From Haematococcus lacustris (taxonomy: Eukaryota; Chlorophyta; Chlorophyceae; Chlamydomonadales; Haematococcaceae), in contig JASKMD010000015.1 in NCBI GenBank assembly GCA_030144725.1, forward strand, positions 6,451,810 to 6,515,809: a stretch of DNA of 64,000 nt. The letters run 5' to 3'. Under the pieces are notes generated by a model. That model made no database searches. It had not been told where the DNA came from and worked only from the letters and a program-made list of their open reading frames with translations. Shown piece after piece: positions 22,734 to 32,781 of this stretch; positions within the stretch are counted from its first letter, which is position 1, and every line of letters begins with the position of its first letter. The position numbers were made by a program, and so were the translations under genes.

Positions 22734-24320
22734 CCCCGCCCCGCCCCGCCCCGCCCCGCCCCGCCCCGCCCCGCCCCGCCCCGCCCCGCCCCGCCCCGCC
22801 CCGCCCCGCCCCGCCCCGCCCCGCCCCGCCCCGCCCCGCCCCGCCCCGCCCCGCCCCGCCCCGCCCCGCCCCGCCCCGCCCCGCCCCGCCCCGCCCCGCC
22901 CCGCCCCGCCCCGCCCCGCCCCGCCCCGCCCCGCCCCGCCCCGCCCCGCCCCGCCCCGCCCCGCCCCGCCCCGCCCCGCCCCGCCCCGCCCCGCCCCGCC
23001 CCGCCCCGCCCCGCCCCGCCCCGCCCCGCCCCGCCCCGCCCCGCCCCGCCCCGCCCCGCCCCGCCCCGCCCCGCCCCGCCCCGCCCCGCCCCGCCCCGCC
23101 CCGCCCCGCCCCGCCCCGCCCCGCCCCGCCCCGCCCCGCCCCGCCCCGCCCCGCCCCGCCCCGCCCCGCCCCGCCCCGCCCCGCCCCGCCCCGCCCCGCC
23201 CCGCCCCGCCCCGCCCCGCCCCGCCCCGCCCCGCCCCGCCCCGCCCCGCCCCGCCCCGCCCCGCCCCGCCCCGCCCCGCCCCGCCCCGCCCCGCCCCGCC
23301 CCGCCCCGCCCCGCCCCGCCCCGCCCCGCCCCGCCCCGCCCCGCCCCGCCCCGCCCCGCCCCGCCCCGCCCCGCCCCGCCCCGCCCCGCCCCGCCCCGCC
23401 CCGCCCCGCCCCGCCCCGCCCCGCCCCGCCCCGCCCCGCCCCGCCCCGCCCCGCCCCGCCCCGCCCCGCCCCGCCCCGCCCCGCCCCGCCCCGCCCCGCC
23501 CCGCCCCGCCCCGCCCCGCCCCGCCCCGCCCCGCCCCGCCCCGCCCCGCCCCGCCCCGCCCCGCCCCGCCCCGCCCCGCCCCGCCCCGCCCCGCCCCGCC
23601 CCGCCCCGCCCCGCCCCGCCCCGCCCCGCCCCGCCCCGCCCCGCCCCGCCCCGCCCCGCCCCGCCCCGCCCCGCCCCGCCCCGCCCCGCCCCGCCCCGCC
23701 CCGCCCCGCCCCGCCCCGCCCCGCCCCGCCCCGCCCCGCCCCGCCCCGCCCCGCCCCGCCCCGCCCCGCCCCGCCCCGCCCCGCCCCGCCCCGCCCCGCC
23801 CCGCCCCGCCCCGCCCCGCCCCGCCCCGCCCCGCCCCGCCCCGCCCCGCCCCGCCCCGCCCCGCCCCGCCCCGCCCCGCCCCGCCCCGCCCCGCCCCGCC
23901 CCGCCCCGCCCCGCCCCGCCCCGCCCCGCCCCGCCCCGCCCCGCCCCGCCCCGCCCCGCCCCGCCCCGCCCCGCCCCGCCCCGCCCCGCCCCGCCCCGCC
24001 CCGCCCCGCCCCGCCCCGCCCCGCCCCGCCCCGCCCCGCCCCGCCCCGCCCCGCCCCGCCCCGCCCCGCCCCGCCCCGCCCCGCCCCGCCCCGCCCCGCC
24101 CCGCCCCGCCCCGCCCCGCCCCGCCCCGCCCCGCCCCGCCCCGCCCCGCCCCGCCCCGCCCCGCCCCGCCCCGCCCCGCCCCGCCCCGCCCCGCCCCGCC
24201 CCGCCCCGCCCCGCCCCGCCCCGCCCCGCCCCGCCCCGCCCCGCCCCGCCCCGCCCCGCCCCGCCCCGCCCCGCCCCGCCCCGCCCCGCCCCGCCCCGCC
24301 CCGCCCCGCCCCGCCCCGCC
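22734..24320. repeat. (CCCCG)n pentanucleotide array, about 317 copies
   Basis: 1,587 bp of apparently perfect CCCCG units with no interruption seen. Every 60-base line is exactly 12 units. The minus strand is (GGGGC)n, with four-guanine runs every five bases, which favours G-quadruplex on that strand and i-motif on the other. The long PPRPA and GRGGA frames across it are artefacts of the repeat. One side is BTB fragment B; the other is a flank sequence also found at 27518. Exact copy number may be limited by assembly. Confidence 0.97.
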
Positions 24321-24324
24321 CTGC

Positions 24325-24397
24325 CTTCAGCCAATCACCGCATGTAGAATGGGCTACATGCCCCACACCTCGTCCTTTCACCACCCTGGCCACCCTT
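24325..24397. repeat. 73-bp flank repeat of the BTB units, copy 1
   Basis: Begins CTTCAGCCAATCACCGCATG and recurs at 27518-27590, almost identical. A more diverged relative is at about 22078-22150. It lies 3' of BTB genes, so the duplicated unit includes this flank. Confidence 0.9.
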
Positions 24398-24639
24398 GCC
24401 ACATTGCTGCTGCTGCAGGGGGGTGACGCGTTGGTTGCTTTCAACCCAGGCACGGCTCAGCCCAGTTTTCCTACTGCCAGTCGAAGTGCAACCCAGCCTA
24501 CACCTCTGCTTGACTGCGCTGATTGCTAGTTCCAGCCCAGCTGTTCCAGCCCAGTTCCAGCCCAGCTGTTGTGCTGACACCCCAGGCACGACCCAACCCA
24601 CATATGTCTTCCATTTATCATCAGGCTCCCTTTGCTGGC

Positions 24640-25376
24640 CATGATGCTCGATGCTTGAATCTTTTCAAGCAACAATGGCTTTCAGCCCAGGTCACACCTA
24701 TCAGCAGGCTCCCCTTTATGGTCAGCCTAACCACTTGCGGGTAATCTGCGAGAGCTCTCTACCTCATCAGAAGCCATTTGCATGACACCGTGACATCCCA
24801 TATGCAATGTCGATAAGCCAGCATAGCACTGCCCGAGCCTCCCTAGCAACAGCCATCCACACGTTATCATCCAAGTACTCACATGGTGCACCCTCAGGCA
24901 AGCACCCGTCATGGCCATCAGTTCTGGCAACATGCCCTAAGATACTGCCTTGCATGACACACATGTCATGGGCTTGCACTGTGCGCTACGTCACGTGACT
25001 TAGCCGTGCTGACTTGTCTGGTGCGGAATTTATTTACTAACACCACAATGCCCACCTTCAAGGATTGAGCCTGCAGCACCAATATGCCTGGCTACCAACT
25101 CATCCAATAGCACCACCATCAACTTCTAAGCCAGCTGCAACACAGGACAGGACATCAAATTAACCCCCTACTGCAACCTGTCCACCCCACCTTGCTGGAC
25201 GTGCCATGCTGGACGTGCCATGCTGGACGTGGGTCACCGGTGTCACTGCACCTGACCCTTTGTCATCGTGTGATATGCTTCGAGATGGCTGCGATCTTTT
25301 CAAGCAACAATGGCCCAGGTCGCACCTATCAGAAGGCTCCCGTTGAATTCCATGTGTAATGTCAATGGCTGCCACA
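24640..25376. repeat. duplicated BTB-unit flank, including an empty transposon target site
   Basis: Contains CTTTTCAAGCAACAATGGCTTTCAGCCCAGG at about 24659, matching the two flanks of TIR element 2 joined with only one CTTTCAG. The segment 25163-25313 (CATGCTGGACGTGGGTCACC and following) is a paralogue of 29170-29370. No gene was recognised. Confidence 0.7.
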
Positions 25377-26321
25377 TCATGGCGAGTAGTACTTACCACA
25401 CTGCCCACAACGTCGCCGCTGACTACATGCACTGCATAGGCTGCTGCCGTAACTGCCCCTGTAGGCAGGGTTGCAAGTGCAGTTTTGCGTGCATTGGGTG
25501 CAGAATGATTTTAATGACACCCTCCAGACCTCCAGCGTCAGCTCAGGGGACAAGCGAAGCAAGTCAGCATCCAGCGCCTTGGTCTCCATCTGCGTCCTGA
25601 TCTGCAGAAAAGCTTGTGTCTTCAGCCCCTCCAGTGCTGCTTTCTTCAGGGCATCCTGCTGCAGCTGCTCAGCCATGACCAGCCACTTGATAATGTAGTT
25701 AGGGGCAGTAGGATTCAGGGACCAGGTGCTGGGCAGTTCAGTAGCAAGCCTGCTGCTCATATACTGCAGTATCACTGGAAAATTGTACTGCAAGCAGAGA
25801 AGGGATGCAGAGGAAGGCCGCGTGCACAGTATGTGGTATTGAATATGGTAAGCTAGGGGTGCAAAGATGTCACAAGAACAGAGCAGACTAAACAGGGCGG
25901 GGCAGCACGCACCTTGTGCACCACAGGCAGCATTTGCTGCACTTGCTGCAGGCTCAGCACTGGGTGAGGCAGAATGGGGTAGAGCTGGCTTATGACTAAG
26001 AGCCAGTCATCCTTGGTGCTGCCTGACACCTGGGGTGACCACAACGGGCACACGCGGGCATGCAGGATGGCTATAGCTGTGTAGCGGCATGGGGCAGTCG
26101 AGCTTGGCTTCACGCTCGAGCCGCTCCCCGGTTGCGTTTCTGCGGGCACGGACCTTGATCGACGTGCTTCCCGTGCTGAGCATATCCTCTATCAGTGGCG
26201 ACGACACCACAAACACATCGCGTAGCACCGACAGCTCGCCGTCGTCGCACTTGAGAGTCAGTCCGCCACCCTTAGTCACGGCAGGATGCGCCGCGATGTC
26301 CTCCAACACGCACTGCACCAT
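25377..26321 (-). CDS. BTB/POZ domain protein with Cys-rich tail (paralogue C), 231 aa
   Basis: Exons are 26321-26154 (56 codons), 26029-25913 (39 codons) and 25787-25377 (136 codons plus TGA), all phase 0. Exon 1 is the first half of a BTB fold (HPAVTKGGGLTLKCDDGE, RDVFVVSSPLIEDML). Exon 2 is KDDWLLVISQLYPILPHP. Exon 3 is helical (FPVILQYMSSRLATELP, WLVMAEQLQQDALKKAALEG) and ends in a tail with about nine cysteines (FCTQCTQNCTCNPAY, CSACSQRRRCGQCGKYY) that could bind zinc. BTB proteins often act as CUL3 ubiquitin-ligase adaptors; that role here is family inference only. Exon lengths equal those of paralogue E, so both are probably functional. Confidence 0.8.
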
Positions 26322-26479
26322 CGTATCTGCCTGCCGCACTTCAGGCTCAGCCCGCTTCCCTCAATCACGGCAGGATGAACGACGGTTCTCACTACCACGC
26401 ATTGCATGATCTTGCGTATGTAACTCATGCCCATGACATGTCAACTACAAGTCATGTATAGGCTTTGTGACTTACTTGG

Positions 26480-26850
26480 TACCAGGTACACTCATCTGGA
26501 CACTCATCTGAACTAAGACACAACGAAACATTTTTGACGAAGTTGCTGTAAACGCTTGTAAACGCTTGAGCAACTTGAGCAGCTTGGTACAAGACCGCTT
26601 ACTGTTTCACCAACTTGTCCTCGGCTGTGTTGCGAACTTACAATCTTGCTCTTGTGTGAAAGGGGTATGCAGTCAGTGCTTCTGGCTCAACCTGCTGACG
26701 ACCGCTTCGCATAACGAGCTGCCGGTATACGAGCTGCCGGTATACGAGGTGCGCAGTACGAGCAATGCATTCTACAGGAAGATGCGTGTAATTCTTGTGT
26801 TGCACACATGCTAGCACCGGCGGCAGCTGAACAACGCTGCCATGCCTACT
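26480..26850. repeat. 370-bp duplicated intergenic segment, copy 1
   Basis: Blocks here (TGAACTAAGACACAACGAAACA; GGCTGTGTTGCGAACTTACA; GAGCTGCCGGTATACGAG; AGGAAGATGCGTGTAATTCT) recur in the same order at about 34050-34605. Within copy 1, GAGCTGCCGGTATAC is itself doubled. It lies upstream of a BTB gene in both cases or their derivatives. Confidence 0.8.
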
Positions 26851-27517
26851 ATTGCCATGCCTACTACTGACATCCCATACACCGAGCCTCCCTAGCAACA
26901 GCCATCACTCAGGATGCTTGACACCACCTTCCACACGTTTTTACAATTATGTACTCACATGGTGCACCCTCAGGCAAGCACCCGTCATGGCCATCAGTTC
27001 TGGCAACATGCCCTAAGATACTGCCTTGCATGACACACAAGTCATGGGCTTGCACTGTGCGCTACGTCTCGTGACTCAGCCCAGCTGCAAGAAACGAGCC
27101 TGCAGCACCAACATGCCTGGTTGCCAACTCATCCACTAGCACCACCATCATTAACCCCCCTTTTCAATCCTTTCAACCCACCTTTTCTTTTCACATTTCA
27201 CACAACAGGGCTGAGGGATGCGTTGAGCTAAGCTGAACTGGCGGAGCATCAGTGCATAGTTCATCCTGCAGTACCATGCTTAACATGCTGTCCACACTAT
27301 TTGGCTGTACGCTACTATGTGCCAACACGATGGGGCCATGCTGCAGCTGCTAGCCACCTGCTGCTGTCGGTCACCCAGTTGGGTCAGCTTATTGGTGTTT
27401 GGCTTTGTTTGCTAAAGCTGTCTCAGGAAAGGGCTTACAAACTTTCCCCAAAGGTTACTGGCTTGCATTCATCCGACCCCTCTCCTCCCCGTGCAACCGT
27501 CACAGTCCCCGAAATGT

Positions 27518-27590
27518 CTTCAGCCAATCACCGCATGTAGAATGGGCTACATGCCCCACACCTCGTCCTTTCACCACCCTGGCCACCTTG
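27518..27590. repeat. 73-bp flank repeat of the BTB units, copy 2
   Basis: Partner of 24325-24397. The preceding DNA (27391-27517, GGTGTTTGGCTTTGTTTGCT) also matches 21963-22075, so the duplicated unit is at least several hundred bases long. Confidence 0.9.
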
Positions 27591-27769
27591 CTGCTGCTGC
27601 TGCTGTAGGGCGTTGACAGTGCGCTGACTGCCTTCCAGGCACATTCCAGCCCAGCGCGGCCCACTTCACGTGTACCTTGTGCGTGCTTTCTTCCCTTGCT
27701 TGCAACAAGTATCAGCAGCCATTTGCATGACACCATGACACCCCATCCGCAATGTTCACGGCTGCAACA

Positions 27770-28778
27770 TCATGGCGAGTAGTACCCCTATCACAATACC
27801 CACACTTCATCCTTTCACCACACGCAGCGCACAACTGCTGCTGGTGCCGTGGTGGTCGCAGTTGCACTGCTCCGCACATGCTGTGCCCATGGTGCTGCCT
27901 TCTATAGCTATCGCAATTGCACTGCCAATTCCTCCACCATGACCTTCAAGGCCTCCAGCATCAGCCCAGGTGACAAGCGCAACAGGTCAGCGTCCAACAC
28001 ATTGCTTTTCATTCGCAACCGGATCTGTTGACGATGTTCCTTTTTCAGCCCCACCAACACTGCTTGCTTCAAGGCATCCAGCTGCAGCTGCTCGGCTGTG
28101 ACCAGCCACTTGATGATGTAGCCAGCAGCAGACGGGTCCAAGGACCAACTGCCAGGCAGTTGAGTGGCAAGCCTGCTGCTCACAAACTGCAACAGCTCTG
28201 GGAAGTTGTACTGCAAGTAAAATATGCATGGCAGGAAGGGCACTATTAGGAGCCATAGTGGTAGTCAAAAATCCCCTGCTGTGACCAGCGTACTCAGAAG
28301 CAGCACCATGCATGAAGCATAGTGGGCGACGGTGCGATGAGGCCTGGAACAGATGTGGCAGTCACCAGCCAGGCAGGCCCCACTGTGCCTAGCGCTGCCC
28401 CTGCTCGCACCTGTGCACATCTGGCACATACCTTGTGCACCACAGGCAGCACTTGCTGCAGCTGCTGCAGGCTCAGCTCTGGGCGGGGCACAATGGGGTA
28501 GAGCTGGCTGATGACCAGGAGCCACTCCTCCTTGGTGCTGCCTGACACCTGGAGTAAACACAACGGGCACACGCAGGCACACAGGATGGACATGACTGTG
28601 TTGCGACATGGAGCAGTTGGGCATCCCAGCGGCCACGCACCTCGACCGTCGTGCAGCCCTCGCCAAGCACGTCAGCCATCCAGGGCGACGACAATACGAA
28701 CACATCGCGCAGCACCGACAACCCGCCATCGTCGCACTCAAGGGTCAGCTCGCCACCCTGCGGGTGCGCCTTTACAAC
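27770..28778 (-). pseudogene. BTB paralogue D, broken C-terminal tail
   Basis: Exon blocks are 28778-28641 (VVKAHPQGGELTLECDDGG, RDVFVLSSPWMADVL), 28548-28432 (KEEWLLVISQLYPIVPRP) and 28210-27908 (YNFPELLQFVSSRLATQLP). Phases and donors are intact up to exon 3. A TAG (ELAVQLR-stop) then truncates the frame. Beyond it, in other frames, lie remnants of the Cys-rich tail (CAEQCNCDHHG; MKCGYCDRG), so the original end was lost by nonsense and frameshift changes. Upstream exon-like sequence (VTCPDASLLAVRVRV, about 28910) has a counterpart above paralogue A, so these two may have had an N-terminal extension. It could still yield a tailless protein. Confidence 0.6.
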
Positions 28779-29386
28779 CTGCACTAAGCACCGAGTACAC
28801 GTTGGCGACCCCGGGAAGGGGCCAACGTCTTCACGGGGGCAGACACACCAAAACAACCCTTTCATCAGCGTGGTGCACTCGTACACGCACCGCGAGTAGT
28901 GATGCGTCCGGGCAGGTGACTTGCACTGATACCCCCGCTCGCGCCCGCGTATTTGCTCCTGCCCGCGTGCAAACCTTGCGTGGGCAGGGACGCAGCCTAC
29001 ATGAAAGCATTGCGCGTTCTGCACACTGGTTGAGACAGGACAGATTGGCAGATTGACACGGAAACCCTAATGCCAGCCTGCCCGGGCCATGCATGCAGAC
29101 TAGTTTTCACCCCCGCACCTGGCCCACCCCCATGGCCCAAGAGATAGTATTCAACTCATTTCTGCACGGAGTCCCTACTGCAACCTGTCCAACCCACCTT
29201 TTCTTGCAACTTCTGAGCCCAGATCTCTGCACACCTGGGATGGAGGTGTCTCAGCTTGGCCATTGGCTGCGTTTGCTGCTGCTCATGCTGGACGTGGGTC
29301 ACTGGTGTCACTGCACCTGCCCCTTTGTCATTGTGCGATGTGCTTTGAGATGGCTTCCATCTTTTCAAGCAAAAATTGGCTTTCAG

Positions 29387-30788
29387 TCAGGTGTCCCCAA
29401 CTGACAGAAAACCGCCCCTTGGTGATCAAAACGACGCCGCGTCTCAGCCCCGTGGTTTTTATTTATGTTTCGCACATCCCTGGATAGAGGACTCTTTCAG
29501 CTATGCGGTGCAGCTTGTAGCATTGAATATTGTGCAGTGTGCTGAGTGCTATGGCGGCTCAAATCTTGACATTCAAATGCATGCCAGTTTTGCTCATGCG
29601 GGCCTCGCCGCGACCGACCGCCGTGACGGACGTGGCCCAGGAGCACCTGCGCACAGTGAGGCACAGTCGCGCAGTCAAAACGATTCACATGGCATGCCAA
29701 ACCGATCCAACAACGCCCCTTCACCCATGCTCAGAAATATACAAGGTTGCTGCGATGCTTGACCCGTTCGTGAGCAGTACTGATGACTTGGCCACTCTAC
29801 ACAACCCTACAAGGCAGCAGGAGGGGTGGGCAGCCCAGGGGCGGCGCCAGCACCAGCTGCCAGCTGCTGCCAGGGGGGGGCAGCAGGAGGGGTGGGCAGC
29901 CCAGGGGCGGCCCCACCACCAGCTGCCAGCTGCTGCCAGGGGGGGGCAGCAGGAGGGGTGGGCAGCCCAGGGGCGGCGCCAGCACCAGCATCAGCATCAG
30001 CACCTGCCTCCTGCTCATCCCCATGCAGGCCCTGGTTGATGGTGGGAGGGCAGTGAGGGGGCTGGGAGGGGCTGGGAGAGGTTGGGAAGGAATGGTGGGG
30101 CAGTAAGGGGGCTGGGAGGGGGCGGGAGGGGGTGGGAGGCTTCTGCGGGGGCTGGGAGGTGGTGGGGCTGCAAGGGGGTGCGAGGGCTGCAAGGGGGTTC
30201 GGCTAGTCAATTTTGCAAGGCAGTGTTGGGTCACGCCAAAGGGTGAGCAAGCGGGCCTAATTGATGGTTTGCCGTGCTTTCATTTCCAGCAGCTGTGTCG
30301 TTGAGTTACGAACAAAGTAATAACTCGAAAGTCTCATAACTCAGAGTGGTCAGCTCACCACATGCCAGTTTGTGCAAGAGGGTCCCTTTTTTAGTGTGGC
30401 TGGCTAGAGAGACCTCTATCCATTCGCACCACGCTGCAATGTCGAGTTATTTCTTGCCCAACGATGGCCCTCCGACGCAGCCTGCACCAATTAAAGGCTC
30501 GCCGAGCGAGCTTGGCGGGCTGAAATGTGATTGTACTTCCGGCTCAATGCCAAGCGCAGTTCTATCATTGGTGTCCCTACTCACCACTAGAACAATCGAC
30601 AGTGAGCAGCTGAGGTGTGTTCGCGCTCGCTTGCGCCGGCATGGACTCTGATGCAAGGATTAACGCGCCGCTTGCCAGTAGATGCGGAGTAATTCGCAGG
30701 TGCCAATGCAGCAAACGCTACCGGAATCGGTGCACTCTATTGCGAGTACTTGCATGAAGATTACCAACCCCATGTTGGGGACTCCTGA
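29387..30788. mobile_element. TIR DNA transposon 2 (hAT-like), 1.40 kb, 7-bp target duplication
   Basis: Left end TCAGGTGTCCCCAAC; right end GTTGGGGACTCCTGA; these match at 14 of 15 positions when reverse-complemented. The flanks are CTTTCAG at 29380-29386 and again at 30789-30795. A related empty site with a single CTTTCAG lies at about 24659-24700. Inside are a segment conserved with element 3 (29400-29800), 66-bp repeats, and a distal block with GAGTTATTTCTTGCCCAACG. No transposase is visible, so it is non-autonomous. It lies between BTB copies D and E. Confidence 0.9.
29814..30010. repeat. 66-bp tandem repeat inside TIR element 2
   Basis: Nearly three units of CAGCAGGAGGGGTGGGCAGC... repeat with 63-69-bp spacing. 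On the minus strand they read as Pro/Gln/Ala-rich 22-residue repeats (APPWQQLAAG in one frame), like the C-terminal region of the protein in element 1. Confidence 0.8.
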
Positions 30789-30944
30789 CTTTCAGCCCAG
30801 GCACCGCCCTCTCACACCTATCAGCAGGCTCCCCTTGATGGTCAGCCTGGACACTTGCGGGTAGTCTGTGGGTGCTCTCTTCCTTGTGAGAAGCCAATTG
30901 CATGAAACCGTGACATCCCATATGCAATGTCGATGGCTGCCACA

Positions 30945-31857
30945 TCATGGTGAGTAGTACTTACCACATTCCCCACAGCATCTCCGCAGACTACATGCGC
31001 TGCATAGGCTGCTGCTGTAACTGCCCCTATAGGAAGGAGAGCAATTGCAGTTTTGCGTGCATTGGGTGCAGAATGATTGTAATGACACCCTCCAAGCCTC
31101 CAGCATCAGCTCAGGGGACAATCGCAGCAGGTCAGCATCCAGCGCCTTGGTTGCCATCTGTATTTTGATCTGCTGAACAGCTTGTGTCTTAAGCCCCTCC
31201 AGTGCTGCTTGCTTCAGGGCATCCAGCTGCAGCTGCTCAGCTGTGACCAGCCAGTTGATGATGTAGCCAGGGGCAGAGGGGTACAGGGACCAGGTGCTGG
31301 GCAGTTCAGTGGCAAGTCTGCCGCTCACATACTGCAGCAGCTCTGGGAAGTTGTACTGCAAGCAGAGAAGGGCAGCAGAGGCAATGGTAAGCTACAGGGT
31401 GCACAGCTGTCATGAGAACAGAGCAGACTGAGGGCGGGGCAGCATGTACCTTGTGCACCACAGGCAGCACTTGCTGCAGCTGATGCAGGCTAAGCTCTGG
31501 GCGGGGCACAATGGGGTATAGCTGGCTAATGACCAGGAGCCACTCCTCCTTGATGCTGCCTGACACCTGGAGTCAGCACAACAGGCGCGAGCAGGCACGC
31601 AGGATGGCTTTGGCTGCGTAGGGGCATCGGGCATTTGAGCTCGGCTTAACGCTCGGGCCGCTCCCGGTCGCATTTCTGCGGGCACGGACCTTGATAGACG
31701 TGCTGCCCGTGCTGAGTAAATCCTCCATCAGTGGCGACGACACCACAAGCACATCCCGTAGCGCCGACAGCTCGCCGTCGTCGCACTTGAGAGTCAGTCC
31801 GCCACCCTTAGTCACGGCAGGGTGCGCCGCAATGTCCGCCAAGACACATTGCACCAT
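30945..31857 (-). CDS. BTB/POZ domain protein with Cys-rich tail (paralogue E), 231 aa
   Basis: Exons are 31857-31690, 31566-31450 and 31355-30945, all phase 0, with exactly the exon lengths of paralogue C. The start ATG (context ACAATGG) opens MVQCVLADIAAHPAVTKGG. The BTB motifs LTLKCDDGELSALRD and SSPLMEDLLSTGS follow, then KEEWLLVISQLYPIVPRP, the helical part FPELLQYVSGRLATELP, and a Cys-rich tail (FCTQCTQNCNCSPSY, LCSACSLRRCCGECGKYY). No frameshift or stop was seen. Possible role as a ubiquitin-ligase adaptor is family inference. The 5' flank also resembles that of paralogue C, so the promoter was probably duplicated along with the gene. Confidence 0.82.
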
Positions 31858-32680
31858 TGTACCTGCCTACCGCACTGCAGAGCTAGCCTGCCTCCTATAC
31901 TTACTGCAGGACAGACGATCCTCTCTCCCTCTATCCCTAATCTCCCTCTATCCCTAACCTCTATCCCTAATCTTTCGTACACAACTCACGTCAATGCCAT
32001 GTCACCTACATGCCAAAACAAGTCGCTGTGAAGACTTCAAAAGGTAATATGCAAGCCTTTTATCCAGCGTACCTGCCTATCCATCGTACCTGCCTACCGC
32101 ACTTCAAGTTCAGCCCTAGATAGAGGTTCACGGGAGGATGAACAACGATCCTCTCTACTACGCATTGCATAATCTTGTGTACACGACTCACGCCAATGCC
32201 ATTTCACCAACATGTCATGTACCCGCTTTGTAACCGATTTGATCAGGGTTGTGACTTTGCGTTCTTTCATTTCTTTCATTCATCATTTCATCATGATTTT
32301 GTGAAATTTCATGAACAGAATGAAAACGCGTGGTTGCCGTGGGAGTTTTGACCTGGAACTTTGCACACAACCCTCTTATCATCTGGTAACCCATTGTAAC
32401 TATCAGGATACGATTTGGTGCACCACATCCACCAAAACCAAAGGTCATCAAGGACATCCAAAACCAAAGGTTAACAAGGATACCACAGCTCCAAACCATG
32501 CATACTAAGCTGATGAGTTACTCACTATTGCCCAATACTCCCCCACCGTTGCTGTTCATGCATGATGCTATGCTATTGCCCCCCGCGGCACCCCGCGGCA
32601 CCTCCATACGGCACTGTCGCCTTGCAACACCTAATGTGGCGTGTGGTTGCCTAAGCTGGCTACTTGCTGCGGACTTGCCT
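31858..32680. other. BTB-unit 5' flank and AT-richer intergenic DNA; no gene recognised
   Basis: 31880-32230 resembles 26330-26470 (CGCACTTCA..., GGATGAAC, ACTACGCATTGCAT), the upstream flank of paralogue C. A short run of CTATCCCTAATCT repeats is at about 31921-31970. The rest is AT-richer with no recognised feature. Confidence 0.5.
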
Positions 32681-32684
32681 GGCT

Positions 32685-32781
32685 GGTGAGCAGCTCGCCC
32701 ACTGCTGACCAGTCCCCAGAGAAGAAGCGAGTGGCACCCTGGCAGCGCCCCTCAGGCAGGGCTGCAAAGTTGGCTGCCACG
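32685..32781 (-). pseudogene. isolated exon resembling a METTL18/Hpm1-type methyltransferase
   Basis: The minus frame reads AANFAALPEGRC, then ATRFFSGDWSAVGELLTS. The METTL18-type histidine methyltransferase family has an NVVAN stretch followed by CRFFSGEWS, which this echoes. No neighbouring exon with the SAM-binding or downstream motifs was found on either side. The donor side would be GC (CAG|GCAAGT). It is probably a gene fragment, or one exon of a gene whose other exons I cannot see. Confidence 0.3.

Noticed and set aside
22258..24529. Very long open frames (about 590-730 aa) of PPRPA or GRGGA repeats
   Set aside because: They are the CCCCG array read in any frame; only the BTB-derived ends have real coding ancestry.
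29530..30039. Plus-strand frame conserved between TIR elements 2 and 3 (HSRAVKTIHMACQTD)
   Set aside because: The two copies are similar along their whole length, so conservation of the frame reflects common descent; no domain was recognised.
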